From Polaromonas sp. (GTDB lineage: Bacteria; Pseudomonadota; Gammaproteobacteria; Burkholderiales; Burkholderiaceae_C), in NCBI GenBank assembly GCA_030654695.1, contig JAURWY010000009.1:124001-188000 (forward strand): 64,000 nucleotides of DNA. The letters run 5' to 3'. Of this stretch, positions 1 through 10,657 are shown piece by piece (the stretch's first letter is position 1; each line of letters opens with the position of its first letter). The notes under the pieces were generated by a model. The model was not told the DNA's origin, searched no databases, and was given only the letters and a program-made list of their open reading frames with translations. Both the position numbers and the translations under genes were made by a program.

Positions 1-345
1 AGGCACGCCATTGGCGGCGGCTTTGGCGATGATGGCTTGCAGCTGCGGCACTTGCGCCGGATGCGTGGCGACGATCAGCTTGCCGCAGCGGTTGTGCCCG
101 ATGCCGCGCTCAACGGCGTAGGCGTAGAGTTGGTTTTTACCATCAACGCACAGCCGCGCTTTAAGTGATCCCTGCGGGTAATAAATACCGGCGTGAATCA
201 CCTCGCTGTTGCGCGAACTGGTGCCCGTGCCAATGGCATTCTCAGCCTCTAACAGCCACACTTCGCGGCCTTGTAAAGCCAGCGCTCTAGCCACAGCTAA
301 GCCGACCACACCCGCACCGATCACCACTGTGTCGACCTGTTCCAT
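1..345 (-). CDS. FAD-dependent oxidoreductase (L-2-hydroxyglutarate oxidase/DAO-like), truncated by window edge
   Basis: Reverse-strand translation starts [57 protein letters not shown]; Rossmann GxGxxG FAD motif; ORF runs off position 1. Confidence 0.85.
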   Translation of the reverse strand, partial: MEQVDTVVIGAGVVGLAVARALALQGREVWLLEAENAIGTGTSSRNSEVIHAGIYYPQGSLKARLCVDGKNQLYAYAVERGIGHNRCGKLIVATHPAQVPQLQAIIAKAAANGVP

Positions 346-385
346 CACTGTCCTTGGTTTTCTTGATTTTGTTCGACTGCTGAGC

Positions 386-1234
386 TTAAAGCTGCCGCGG
401 ATCGGTATTTCGCAGCACGTCCACCAAGGAACGCAAATGAGCCTTGAGTGGCGCATAACCAGCGTTCAACTCGAAGGTTTTCTCGTCCATGTAGAGCTTG
501 CGATTGACTTCCACCTGAACGCTGTGCCGGTCTTGCTCTGGCGCGCCAAAACGGCGCACCAGCTCGACACCTTTGTAAGGATGGTTCAACGAGACTTGGT
601 AACCTAGGCTGCTCAGGTGATCACGTACAAGCTGCGCCAGCGCTGGGCTGCACGTCGTGTGGTCGCGGTTACCAATCACAAAATCAGCATGCGCTTCACC
701 TGGAAACTCGGTGGCGTAACTGGACGCGATCGCCGGCATGGAATGGCAGTTGACGTGGATGCTGTAGCCATGTTGGGCATGCGCCGCATCGATCGCCTCA
801 GCCAGCGCCGCGTAATACGGCTGCCAGCAGTTCACGATGCGCGCCTGCACCTCAGCAACTGTTAATTTTCGATCATAAAGTGGTACACCGTCATCCGTCG
901 TGCGCCAGATCAAGCCCTTGCCGAGCCTGACTTTAGAGAGAGTTTTAGGGTCGGTCGCAACAGGGTGCGGCCACGGCGCATCCAGCAAACTGACGTCGAT
1001 TTCAGTGATGTCGCGGTTCGCATCCAAGTAGCTGCGCGGGAACATCGCCTCAATCCAGTGCACACCGAGCCCAGGGGCAAAGTCGTAAAGCTTGTCGACG
1101 TGCGTATCTTCAGCGCTGCGCAGCGCTTGCAAAGTACAGGCATAGGCAAAATCGGCGGGGTAGTCAGTGCCGCTGTGCGGCGAGTCCAACACCAGCGGGC
1201 TGCTACCAGGGAGATAACGAATGGAGGAGGTCAT
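386..1234 (-). CDS. N-formylglutamate amidohydrolase family protein
   Basis: [26 protein letters not shown]...; internal start at 1234 preferred over ORF start 1330. Confidence 0.85.
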   Translation of the reverse strand: MTSSIRYLPGSSPLVLDSPHSGTDYPADFAYACTLQALRSAEDTHVDKLYDFAPGLGVHWIEAMFPRSYLDANRDITEIDVSLLDAPWPHPVATDPKTLSKVRLGKGLIWRTTDDGVPLYDRKLTVAEVQARIVNCWQPYYAALAEAIDAAHAQHGYSIHVNCHSMPAIASSYATEFPGEAHADFVIGNRDHTTCSPALAQLVRDHLSSLGYQVSLNHPYKGVELVRRFGAPEQDRHSVQVEVNRKLYMDEKTFELNAGYAPLKAHLRSLVDVLRNTDPRQL

Positions 1235-1403
1235 ATGCCTATTGTGGCCTGTCAGTGGCCGTCGAAACACGAACCGCCAAGCAGATGAGGAGGTTTGTCC
1301 TACAAGCCATCTCCCCTGCCGCCGACACATTCAATCCCGCATCATCAAGACAATGGGAGATTCAGTTGTTATCTGAAACGTTCTATTCACCGAAGGAGTT
1401 ATT

Positions 1404-1985
1404 GTGAAAAAATACACATCTATTCGCCCACTCTCAGCCGTTGCGCTAGCTTTTGCCGCTTTGGTAATGGGATCTGCAGCTCATGCCCAGAGCGCTTCCT
1501 CGTCGACAGGCCTGTCGAGTTCGAATTGGATTCCGGCTGCAGGGCAGCGGTACATTGGCTTGAACGGTGGCAATACGGACCTCCGTCTGGGCGATAACTC
1601 CACGGCCTATGACATTTATGCAGGTGGTTTGTGGAACAAGAATTTTGGCTTAGAGCTCGGTATGACTGACTTTGGCAAAATTCGCCGCCCCGACAATTCT
1701 GTCGAGGCCTATGGCTTTAGCGTCAAGGCTGTCGGCATGATGCCGCTCACTCAATCGTTCGGTGCTTTTGTCAAGCTGGGGACCATGTACACGCGCACCA
1801 AAGTAAGTACGGTAAGCAGTGACGTCAGCGACAACGGTTGGGGCGCCACTTATGGCTTAGGCCTGAACTTCGACATCACACGACAGTTTGCAGCAGTTCT
1901 GGAGTGGGATAGGACGAACATGAATTTAGCCGGCAGCAGCGATCACATCAACACCACTTCGGTGGGTTTGAAGTACCGGTTCTGA
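1404..1985 (+). CDS. Outer-membrane beta-barrel protein (OmpA-like transmembrane domain)
   Basis: Signal peptide (...AALVMGSAAHAQS), amphipathic strands, C-terminal aromatic (SVGLKYRF). Confidence 0.8.
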   Translation: MKKYTSIRPLSAVALAFAALVMGSAAHAQSASSSTGLSSSNWIPAAGQRYIGLNGGNTDLRLGDNSTAYDIYAGGLWNKNFGLELGMTDFGKIRRPDNSVEAYGFSVKAVGMMPLTQSFGAFVKLGTMYTRTKVSTVSSDVSDNGWGATYGLGLNFDITRQFAAVLEWDRTNMNLAGSSDHINTTSVGLKYRF

Positions 1986-2177
1986 CCTTGTTGTCATTTC
2001 CCATTGAAAAATGGGGCTACCAGCCTGTTGCCGTGAAAGAGGCCGCAGGCTTTTCTGCGCTTAACTTGACCCTTTCCATATCTTCTGTAACTAAGTGTCA
2101 GAGGTGGCAGACAAATGCGACAACTGGCCTTTTGATCCCTCAGAATTGGCCTTGTTACATATAGAAATTTGAGCACC

Positions 2178-2909
2178 ATGTCCCAACTCAACACCCGCGC
2201 CGACAAAATTTTGGTCCTTGACGACGATGCACGCATTCGTGATCTGCTGCGCCGCTACCTGACCCAAGAAGGCTTTGAAGTCATTTTGGCTGAAGACAGC
2301 AAAGCCTTGAACCGCATCATGATGCGCGATGCCGTTGACTTGATCGTGCTCGACCTCATGATGCCCGGCGAAGATGGTTTGTCGATCTGCCGGCGCTTAC
2401 GCGCAGCCAATGACCGCACGCCGATCATCATGCTGACGGCCAAAGGCGAGGACGTTGACCGCATCGTGGGTCTGGAAGTTGGCGCAGACGACTACCTCGC
2501 CAAGCCTTTTAACCCGCGCGAACTGTTGGCCCGCATCCATGCGGTGCTGCGCCGACGTCCTGCTGTAGAAGTACCCGGAGCGCCTTCGTCTGACCAAGAG
2601 CTGGTCAAGTTCGGCCCCTTCTCATTTGACATGGGGCTACGGACGCTGCACAAAAATGGCGAAGAGTTGCCTTTGACCACGGGTGAATTCGCCATGCTTA
2701 AAACCTTGGTGCGCCATCCGCGTCAACCGCTGTCGCGTGAAAAGCTGGCGCAAATGGCGCGCGGACGCGAGTTCGAGCCCTTTGACCGAAGCCTCGATGT
2801 CCAAGTCTCACGCCTGCGCAAGCTGATTGAAGTTGATGCCGCTGTGCCACGCTTTATCCAAACGGTCTGGGGTATCGGTTATGTGTTTGTACCGGACGGC
2901 ACGAACTGA
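2178..2909 (+). CDS. ompR: OmpR-type response regulator
   Basis: Receiver domain (LVLDDDARIRDLLRRYL; VLDLMMPGEDG; ADDYLAKPFNPRELLARI) plus winged-helix C-terminus. Confidence 0.9.
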   Translation: MSQLNTRADKILVLDDDARIRDLLRRYLTQEGFEVILAEDSKALNRIMMRDAVDLIVLDLMMPGEDGLSICRRLRAANDRTPIIMLTAKGEDVDRIVGLEVGADDYLAKPFNPRELLARIHAVLRRRPAVEVPGAPSSDQELVKFGPFSFDMGLRTLHKNGEELPLTTGEFAMLKTLVRHPRQPLSREKLAQMARGREFEPFDRSLDVQVSRLRKLIEVDAAVPRFIQTVWGIGYVFVPDGTN

Positions 2910-3020
2910 CCGCCACGCTTGACTGAGGCGGTTCAAGTCCGCCTGCGCTGAGTCTCCAAGCTTCAGCGGCACAATGCCCTTTTGGCCTCCTCAATCCTGC
3001 CCATCCATCTAGATCCCACA

Positions 3021-4397
3021 ATGAGCACGTCTCGCCAGAGCCTTCTGGAAAATACCCCTGCGGCACTGGACGTCTTGCCAAAACCTGGCATCAGCTTGTT
3101 TTGGCGAACTTTTTTCTTTTTAGCGGTGCTGCTGCTCGCCTCCATCGTGACGTGGCTGCAAACCTTCAGCTCGCTGGAGTCCGAGCCCAGAGCGATACAA
3201 AATGCCCAGCAAATCGCCTCACTGGTGAACCTCAGCCAAGCGGGTCTTCGCTACGCTGACGCGATCGCGCGGGTCTCACTGATTAAAACTTTGGCCGAAC
3301 AAGAAGGCGTGCGCATTTCGCCGCGCAAGTCAGGTGATCGCTACCTCCCACTGGGAACTGACCCGCTGAGTTTTCGCATCAGCGAAGAGCTTTACAAACG
3401 CATGGGCAGCGGCACCGTGGTGGCGAAATCCGTCAATGGGCAGCCGGGCTTGTGGGTCGGTTTTCTCATTGACGAAGAGGCCTACTGGCTGCAGACAGAT
3501 CTGGAACGGGTCGGACCTGCACGCACCAGCACATGGGCCATTTGGTTGACCACGGCGGCCTTGTTGTCGCTGGCTGGCGCCGTCTTTATTGCGGGGCTGA
3601 TCAACCGGCCGCTGAAGCAACTCTCTTATGCAGCAGCACGCATGCGCGAGGGCGATTTCGACGCCAGCCTGCTGGATGAACAGGCCACCACCAGCGAAAT
3701 CCGTGAAGTCAATATCAGCTTCAACCGCATGGCCGAACAATTGTCCAAGATGGCCACCGACCGCGCCATCATGATGGCCGGCATTTCACACGACCTGCGC
3801 ACGCCACTGGCCCGTCTGCGGCTGGAAACAGAAATGAGCGTAGGCGACGAAAGTGCCCGGGCGCACATGGCCGCCGACATCAGCCAACTCGACGCCATCA
3901 TCGACAAATTCATGGATTACGCCCGACCCAATCAGACGAAACTGGAAACCATTGATCTGAACGCCACTGTTGAAGCCGCCGTTTACACCTTGGCCGACAA
4001 CAACGATCTGCATGTCACCGTGCAGATACCACCAGAGCTGACAGTGAAAGCCGACAAGGTAGAGTTGTTGCGCGCCATTTCCAACTTGTTGGAAAACGCC
4101 CGCCGCTACGGGAAAAGCCCCGGTGCGTCATTTGCCACGGTGGAAATCGAAGCAAAGACCAGCGGACCTTGGGTGCATCTGAAAATTTTGGACCACGGCA
4201 CTGGGGTGCCAGAAGACAGCTTACGCAAGTTGACACGGCCGTTTTACCGAGGTGATGCTGCGCGCACCTCGGCCACAGGTGCGGGTTTGGGATTGGCCAT
4301 CGTTGAAAAAACCATTGTCAGCATGGGTGGCGTCTTTTCACTCGCCAATTCGGACACCGGCGGGCTGGCCGCACACATCAAATTACGTCAAGGCTGA
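3021..4397 (+). CDS. envZ: EnvZ-type sensor histidine kinase
   Basis: TM segments, HAMP, H-box [21 protein letters not shown] boxes; directly downstream of ompR. Confidence 0.85.
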   Translation: MSTSRQSLLENTPAALDVLPKPGISLFWRTFFFLAVLLLASIVTWLQTFSSLESEPRAIQNAQQIASLVNLSQAGLRYADAIARVSLIKTLAEQEGVRISPRKSGDRYLPLGTDPLSFRISEELYKRMGSGTVVAKSVNGQPGLWVGFLIDEEAYWLQTDLERVGPARTSTWAIWLTTAALLSLAGAVFIAGLINRPLKQLSYAAARMREGDFDASLLDEQATTSEIREVNISFNRMAEQLSKMATDRAIMMAGISHDLRTPLARLRLETEMSVGDESARAHMAADISQLDAIIDKFMDYARPNQTKLETIDLNATVEAAVYTLADNNDLHVTVQIPPELTVKADKVELLRAISNLLENARRYGKSPGASFATVEIEAKTSGPWVHLKILDHGTGVPEDSLRKLTRPFYRGDAARTSATGAGLGLAIVEKTIVSMGGVFSLANSDTGGLAAHIKLRQG

Positions 4398-4908
4398 CCA
4401 GCAAGACAACCGCCCTCGCTTCCATGCTGAGGCCTTCGCCGACTGGTCCCATCTTTTCGGCCGTCTTGGCTTTGACATTCACTTGGTCAAACGCCAAGCC
4501 TAGCGCGGCGGCAATGCTGCGCTGCATGGCAGGGATGTGAGGCGCGAGCTTAGGTGCTTGCGCGATCACCGTGCTGTCGATGTTGCCAATCAACCAGCCT
4601 TTCTCACGGACTCGCCTAGCCGCTTCGACCAACAAGACGATGGAGTCAGCACCCTTGAACTGCGCATCGGTGTCAGGGAAATGCCGACCAATGTCGCCCA
4701 AAGCGGCAGCACCCAGCAGCGCATCGGTGATGGCGTGCAACAAGACGTCTGCATCCGAATGCCCCAACAAGCCGCGCTCGTAGGGCACATGCACACCGCC
4801 AATGATCAGCGGCCGACCGGCGACCAGCGCATGAGTGTCCCAGCCTTCGCCGATGCGGAATCGCGGAACGGATGGCGGCGACGGTGAGGCGGGTTGAGGC
4901 AATGTCAT
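4378..4908 (-). CDS. ispF: 2-C-methyl-D-erythritol 2,4-cyclodiphosphate synthase
   Basis: [51 protein letters not shown]. Confidence 0.95.
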   Translation of the reverse strand: MTLPQPASPSPPSVPRFRIGEGWDTHALVAGRPLIIGGVHVPYERGLLGHSDADVLLHAITDALLGAAALGDIGRHFPDTDAQFKGADSIVLLVEAARRVREKGWLIGNIDSTVIAQAPKLAPHIPAMQRSIAAALGLAFDQVNVKAKTAEKMGPVGEGLSMEARAVVLLVSLDVI

Positions 4909-4950
4909 GAGGTCTTGATGTCTTGAGTCTGGATGAATGCGAGTTCTGAT

Positions 4951-5751
4951 TCAGCTTTGGCGGCTCAGCAGAATAGCTTCAGCCAAGGCAAAGTCTTCAG
5001 AATAAGTGATCTTGATATTGTGGACGCTGCCGCGAACCAATTTTGGCGACAAGCCCAAGGCTTCCATCGCGCTCGACTCATCGGTCACGGCGAGTCCGTT
5101 TTGTTCGGCTTGCTTCAGCGCCTGCAGCAGGGCACCGATGCGAAACATCTGCGGCGTTTGCGCCAGCCACTTACCGGCACGGTCTAAAGTGGCACTGACC
5201 CGCGCACCCGTCTCGTCGAGTTGTTCAGACTTCAGCGTGTCGGCCAAGGGCTGGGCCAACAAACCACCCACCGCATCGCCGCAGCAGCTGCTGATCAAGG
5301 CCTGAATTTGCGTCGGCGTGATCAGGCAGCGCGCCGCATCATGCACCAGCACCCAGTCATTGGCAGCGGCAGCACCGGGCGTGCTCAGCAAGGCCTGCAG
5401 GCCATTTTTCACCGAGGCTGCACGGGTCGCTCCGCCGGCCCGCAACAAGTGCTCACCTTCGGCATTAAAGCCGGGGAAAACGTCTTCGAAGTCGCTATCT
5501 TCTGGCGAAATCACCAGCCAAAGTCCAGCCAAAACCGGCCCGAGTGCCCTGAAAGCCTCGACCGTGTGGATGATCATGGGTGTGCCGGCGATCGGTAGGT
5601 ATTGCTTCGGCAAACCGGCAACGCCATCACTGCTAGGTAAGACGGCGCGGGAGCCCTGCCCGGCACACGGAATCAAGCCGAAGACTCGGGCAGACGCGTC
5701 TGCATCTTCAAAGGCGGGTGAATTCCGGGATTTTTCGACGTTCTCGCTCAT
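4951..5751 (-). CDS. ispD: 2-C-methyl-D-erythritol 4-phosphate cytidylyltransferase
   Basis: IPCAGQGSRA...PKQYLPIAGTPMIIHT; VHDAARCLI; start trimmed to MSENVEKS. Confidence 0.92.
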   Translation of the reverse strand: MSENVEKSRNSPAFEDADASARVFGLIPCAGQGSRAVLPSSDGVAGLPKQYLPIAGTPMIIHTVEAFRALGPVLAGLWLVISPEDSDFEDVFPGFNAEGEHLLRAGGATRAASVKNGLQALLSTPGAAAANDWVLVHDAARCLITPTQIQALISSCCGDAVGGLLAQPLADTLKSEQLDETGARVSATLDRAGKWLAQTPQMFRIGALLQALKQAEQNGLAVTDESSAMEALGLSPKLVRGSVHNIKITYSEDFALAEAILLSRQS

Positions 5752-5848
5752 GAACTCATCATAGATTCTAAAATCACGTTTGCACCCCCATTCGTCCGTT
5801 TGGGGGTGCTTGGCGTTTCCGCCGCTTATTTGGATGTCTTGAGTACCC

Positions 5849-8800
5849 ATGGATTTACCGAAACTCGTTCCAGGCAAACGTTTCACGCTGCCCCAACCTG
5901 TCGGCTCAGCCGACGCTTTATTGCTGGCCCGGCTCGGCCTGCGCGAGAAAGCGCAAGGCAAACTCACGGCCATCATCACGCCGGATGCCAGCACGGCCCA
6001 GCGCCTGCTCGACGAGTTGGTGTTTTTTGCCCCTGAGCTGCGCTGTGTGATGTTCCCCGACTGGGAGACCCTGCCCTACGACGCCTTTTCACCGCACCAA
6101 GACTTGATCAGCGAGCGGCTGGCGACGCTCTGGCGCATCAGCCAGCGCGACAAAGACACTGGCGCCGACTTGGTGATCGTGCCCGCCACCACCGCGCTGT
6201 ACCGGCTTGCGCCGCCGAGCTTTTTGGCCGGCTACACCTTTGAATTCAAGGTCAAACAAAAGCTCGACGAAGCCAAGCTCAAGGCGCAGCTGACGCTGGC
6301 CGGCTACAGCCATGTCACTCAGGTGGTGAGCCCCGGCGAATACGCCGTGCGCGGCGGCTTGATTGACCTGTTCCCGATGGGCTCGTTGGTGCCTTACCGG
6401 GTGGACCTGTTCGACGACGAAGTCGACAGCATTCGAACCTTTGACCCGGACAGCCAACGCAGTCTGTACCCGGTGCCCGAAGTGCGGCTGCTGCCGGGTC
6501 GTGAATTTCCGATGGACGACGACGCCCGCGCCAAGTTCAGACACCGCTGGCGTGAACTGCTCGACGGCGACCCGACCAAAAGCCGCATTTACAAAGACAT
6601 GGGCAATGGCGTGGCCACGGCCGGCATCGAGTATTACTTGCCACTGTTCTTTGAAGAAACCGCCACCGTCTTTGACTACCTCGGCAGTCGGCCTGAGGAC
6701 GCCACCATCGTGCTGCATGGCGACCTAGAACCCGCCTTTCAACGCTTCTGGCAAGACACCAAAGACCGCTACCGCTTGGTCCAAGGCGTGCCAGAAAGGC
6801 CGGCGCTGCCGCCGGAGTCCTTGTTCCTCAGCATTGAAGAGTTTTACACCCGCGCCAACCATTACCCGCAGCTCGCCTTGCGGGCATCCGTCTCGGATGT
6901 GGCCGACAGCGCACACTTTCAAAAGCTGCCCGAGATGGCCGTGGTGCGCGGCGCAGAAGACCCGCTTGGCCAACTCAAAAAACACATCAACAGCACGGCG
7001 CACCGTGTTTTGATCTTGGCTGAAAGCGACGGCCGGCGCGAGAGCCTGCTTGATTTTTTGCGCGCCAGCAGCGTCATCCCGCCAGCCTTTGATTCGCTGG
7101 AAGACTTTCAGACCAGTCCCGAAAAGCTGGGCATCGCCACGGCAGCGCTGGCCGAAGGCTTCAGCTGGCCTGAAGAAGCGATTGACTTCGTCACCGAGAC
7201 GGAGCTCTTTGCCGCCGGCGTGACCATTCGCCGTCGCAACAAAAAGCAAGAACAGGTCAGCGATGTTGAAGCGCTGATCAAAGACTTGTCAGAGCTCAAC
7301 GTCGGTGACCCCGTGGTCCACAGCGCACACGGCATTGGCCGCTACAAAGGCCTGATCAACATGGATTTGGGTCAAGGGCCCAGCGAGTTTTTGCACCTGC
7401 AATATGCCGACGACGCCACGCTGTATGTGCCGGTCGGCCAGTTGCACCAGATCAGCCGCTACACCGGCGTCAGCGCCGACGAAGCGCCGCTGCACCGATT
7501 GGGCAGCGGTCAATGGGAAAAAGCCAAACGCCGAGCGGCCGAACAAGTGCGAGATTCAGCCGCTGAGCTGCTGAATATTTACGCCCGTCGGGCCGCCCGC
7601 GAAGGCCATGCGTTTCGCTACTCACCCAACGACTACGAGACCTTTGCCAACGACTTCGGCTTTGAAGAAACCGCTGACCAGCGCGCCGCTATTCACGCGG
7701 TGATTCAAGACATGATCAGCCCGCGCCCGATGGACAGGCTGATCTGCGGCGACGTCGGTTTTGGCAAAACCGAAGTCGCTTTGCGCGCCGCCTTCATCGC
7801 TATCACCGGCGGCAAGCAAGTCGCCCTGCTGGCGCCGACCACGCTGCTGGCCGAGCAGCATTACCAAACACTGGTCGACCGCTTTTCCAAGTGGCCGGTG
7901 AAGGTCGCCGAGATGAGCCGTTTCAGGTCGGCCAAAGAAATCACCGCCGCCATGAAAGGCATTGCCGACGGCACGGTGGACATCGTCGTCGGCACGCACA
8001 AGCTGCTCAGCAAGGACGCGAAGTTCCAGCGCTTGGGCCTGCTGATCATTGACGAAGAGCACCGGTTTGGTGTTCGTCACAAAGAGACCATGAAGGCATT
8101 TCGCGCTGAGGTTGATGTGCTGACGATGACCGCCACACCGATCCCGCGCACGCTGGGCATGGCCCTCGAAGGCCTGCGCGACTTGAGCGTGATTGCCACC
8201 GCGCCGCAGCGGCGTCTGGCCATCAAAACCTTTGTGCGCAGCGAAAGCAATGGCGTGATCCGGGAAGCCGTGCTGCGCGAACTCAAGCGCGGTGGTCAGG
8301 TTTACTTTTTGCACAACGAAGTCGACACCATCCAGAACCGGCGCGAGAAACTGGAAGCCTTGCTGCCAGAAGCACGCATCGCCGTGGCGCATGGCCAGAT
8401 GCCAGAGCGCGAACTCGAAAAGGTCATGAAGGATTTTGTGGCGCAACGCTACAACCTGCTGCTCTGCTCAACCATCATCGAGACGGGTATCGACGTGCCG
8501 ACCGCCAACACCATCGTCATGGCGCGCGCGGACAAGTTCGGTCTTGCGCAGCTGCACCAACTGCGTGGCCGCGTGGGCCGCAGCCACCACCAAGCTTATG
8601 CCTACTTGATGGTGCCCGACATTGAAGGCCTGACCAAGCAAGCCAGCCAGCGGCTTGACGCGATTCAACAAATGGAAGAACTCGGTTCAGGCTTTTACCT
8701 CGCCATGCACGACTTAGAGATTCGCGGTGCGGGCGAAGTGCTGGGAGAAAACCAGTCCGGCAACATGCTCGAAGTCGGCTTCCAGCTCTACAACGAAATG

Positions 8801-9340
8801 CTGTCAGAGGCCGTGCGCTGCCTGAAAGCCGGCATTGAGCCTGACCTGCTGAATCCGCTCCACGTGGGAACGGAAATCAACCTGCATGCGCCGGCACTGC
8901 TGCCGGATGACTATTGCGGCGACGTGCATTTGCGCTTGAGCTTTTACAAAAAACTCGCTGTCGCCAAAACCGCCGATCAAATCGACAACTTGCTCGAAGA
9001 AATCGTCGACCGCTTTGGCAAGTTACCGCCGCAGGGCCAGACACTGATTGATATGCACCGCTTGCGTGTGCTGGCCAAGCCGTATGGCGTGGTCAAGGTC
9101 GATGCGGCACCCGGCGTGATCAACATCACCTTCCAAAAAGACCCACCGATCGAGAGCATGGCGATCATGCATTTGATCCAAAAAAACAAGCACATCAAGC
9201 TCGCCGGCAACGACAAACTGCGCATTGAACGCGAACTCCCTGAGCCGAAAGACCGGGCCCAGATGGTCCGCGATGTGCTGCGCTCGTTGGGCCAGCCTCG
9301 CACGGATGCAACCCCTGTTGTGCCTGCAAAAATCGCTTGA
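5849..9340 (+). CDS. mfd: Transcription-repair coupling factor
   Basis: 1163 aa; VGDPVVHSAHGIGRYKG (CarD-like RID), GDVGFGKTEVALRAAF Walker A, DEEH, LHQLRGRVGRS. Confidence 0.97.
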   Translation: MDLPKLVPGKRFTLPQPVGSADALLLARLGLREKAQGKLTAIITPDASTAQRLLDELVFFAPELRCVMFPDWETLPYDAFSPHQDLISERLATLWRISQRDKDTGADLVIVPATTALYRLAPPSFLAGYTFEFKVKQKLDEAKLKAQLTLAGYSHVTQVVSPGEYAVRGGLIDLFPMGSLVPYRVDLFDDEVDSIRTFDPDSQRSLYPVPEVRLLPGREFPMDDDARAKFRHRWRELLDGDPTKSRIYKDMGNGVATAGIEYYLPLFFEETATVFDYLGSRPEDATIVLHGDLEPAFQRFWQDTKDRYRLVQGVPERPALPPESLFLSIEEFYTRANHYPQLALRASVSDVADSAHFQKLPEMAVVRGAEDPLGQLKKHINSTAHRVLILAESDGRRESLLDFLRASSVIPPAFDSLEDFQTSPEKLGIATAALAEGFSWPEEAIDFVTETELFAAGVTIRRRNKKQEQVSDVEALIKDLSELNVGDPVVHSAHGIGRYKGLINMDLGQGPSEFLHLQYADDATLYVPVGQLHQISRYTGVSADEAPLHRLGSGQWEKAKRRAAEQVRDSAAELLNIYARRAAREGHAFRYSPNDYETFANDFGFEETADQRAAIHAVIQDMISPRPMDRLICGDVGFGKTEVALRAAFIAITGGKQVALLAPTTLLAEQHYQTLVDRFSKWPVKVAEMSRFRSAKEITAAMKGIADGTVDIVVGTHKLLSKDAKFQRLGLLIIDEEHRFGVRHKETMKAFRAEVDVLTMTATPIPRTLGMALEGLRDLSVIATAPQRRLAIKTFVRSESNGVIREAVLRELKRGGQVYFLHNEVDTIQNRREKLEALLPEARIAVAHGQMPERELEKVMKDFVAQRYNLLLCSTIIETGIDVPTANTIVMARADKFGLAQLHQLRGRVGRSHHQAYAYLMVPDIEGLTKQASQRLDAIQQMEELGSGFYLAMHDLEIRGAGEVLGENQSGNMLEVGFQLYNEMLSEAVRCLKAGIEPDLLNPLHVGTEINLHAPALLPDDYCGDVHLRLSFYKKLAVAKTADQIDNLLEEIVDRFGKLPPQGQTLIDMHRLRVLAKPYGVVKVDAAPGVINITFQKDPPIESMAIMHLIQKNKHIKLAGNDKLRIERELPEPKDRAQMVRDVLRSLGQPRTDATPVVPAKIA

Positions 9341-9383
9341 ACATCCCTCTAATTCACCTGGCCACCCACACCAATTGACCGCT

Positions 9384-10106
9384 ATGACCAGCCATACTGC
9401 CCACACTTATGCCCCCGGCCTTGACGTCAAACCGGGCGTCAACAAGCGCCCACTCAGCGACTTCAAACTGATCGCTTTCGACATGGATTCGACGCTGATC
9501 AACATCGAATGCGTTGACGAAATTGCCGATGCAGTCGGCCGCAAGGCCGAAGTCTCCGCCATCACTGAAGCGGCGATGCGCGGTGAAATAACGGACTACA
9601 AAGAAAGCCTGCGCCAGCGGGTCGCGCTGCTCAAAGGCGTGCACGCTGACAGCATGGAAGGTGTTTACCGCGAGCGTCTGCGTCTGAATCCCGGTGCGGC
9701 TGAGTTGGTGTCTGCATGCAAAAAAGCCGGCATGAAAGTGCTGTTGGTGAGTGGTGGTTTCACGTATTTCACTGACCGTGTGCGCGACGAGCTGGCAATT
9801 GACTTCACGCGCTCCAATGTCCTCGAGATCGAAGACGGTCTGCTGACAGGTCGGATGGTGGATCAGCCTTGGGGCGACATTTGCGATGGCGATGAGAAAA
9901 AGAAAATGCTCTTGCAAACCTGTGCTCAGCTGGGCATCAGCCCATTGCAAGCCATTGCCATGGGCGACGGCGCCAACGACCTGCCCATGATGAGCGTGGC
10001 CGGGCTGTCCGTGGCCTATCACGCCAAGCCGCAAGTGCGCGAACAGGCCATGGTAGCGATCAACGCAGGTGGGCTAAACCGGCTACTTGAAGTACTACAG
10101 CCTTGA
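9384..10106 (+). CDS. serB: Phosphoserine phosphatase
   Basis: HAD motifs AFDMDSTLINIECVDEIAD, LLVSGGFTYFTD, MGDGANDLPMM; start trimmed to avoid mfd overlap. Confidence 0.93.
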   Translation: MTSHTAHTYAPGLDVKPGVNKRPLSDFKLIAFDMDSTLINIECVDEIADAVGRKAEVSAITEAAMRGEITDYKESLRQRVALLKGVHADSMEGVYRERLRLNPGAAELVSACKKAGMKVLLVSGGFTYFTDRVRDELAIDFTRSNVLEIEDGLLTGRMVDQPWGDICDGDEKKKMLLQTCAQLGISPLQAIAMGDGANDLPMMSVAGLSVAYHAKPQVREQAMVAINAGGLNRLLEVLQP

Positions 10107-10194
10107 CCACTTAAATTGATTTAATCATTACTAATATCTTCACCTCATCCTTAAATGTTAATATAACGTTACATCTAACGTATTAAAATATTTA

Positions 10195-10641
10195 ATGATT
10201 AATTTACTGAAGAGCAACTACCTACTATCGGCATTGACTCTTTTCTTGCTATCGCCTGCGACACAAGCAAGCACTTGGTTTGCACTGGAAGCCGTGGAAA
10301 GCATCAACGGCATCACCGTTGAAGTTGATCTTGAATCTCTTCGCAGTCTCGGTGAAAAGCGCGAATTGATGACGCGCATTACTTTTTCGCAGCCCCAAAA
10401 AGAACAAGACATCAGCTATCAGTCTGTCATTGCAGAACTTGAGATTTCGTGCAACAGTGAATCAGACTTTTGGCGCAGCATCCGCTTCTTCCTCGGTAGC
10501 AGTGCAGAGGGAAAACAGCTCAGTTCTGCAAATTTCGGAGCCTCTGGACTGCCCAGAAGCGTTTTGATGATATTGCCAGAGAAAATTTGGGTCACTTTGC
10601 AAAGAAGCGCCTGTGGCAGGGCCGCCACAGCAGCGCACTGA
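10195..10641 (+). CDS. Small exported protein of unknown function (surface-adhesin E-like)
   Basis: N-terminal signal (LLSALTLFLLSPATQAS) followed by WFALEAVESINGITVEVDLESL; AT-rich upstream region. Confidence 0.55.
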   Translation: MINLLKSNYLLSALTLFLLSPATQASTWFALEAVESINGITVEVDLESLRSLGEKRELMTRITFSQPQKEQDISYQSVIAELEISCNSESDFWRSIRFFLGSSAEGKQLSSANFGASGLPRSVLMILPEKIWVTLQRSACGRAATAAH

Positions 10642-10657
10642 CTACTGCGACTTGACT

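Noticed and set aside
7622-8446. 274-aa minus-strand ORF antisense to mfd
   Set aside because: Spurious antisense ORF; mfd motifs are continuous across it
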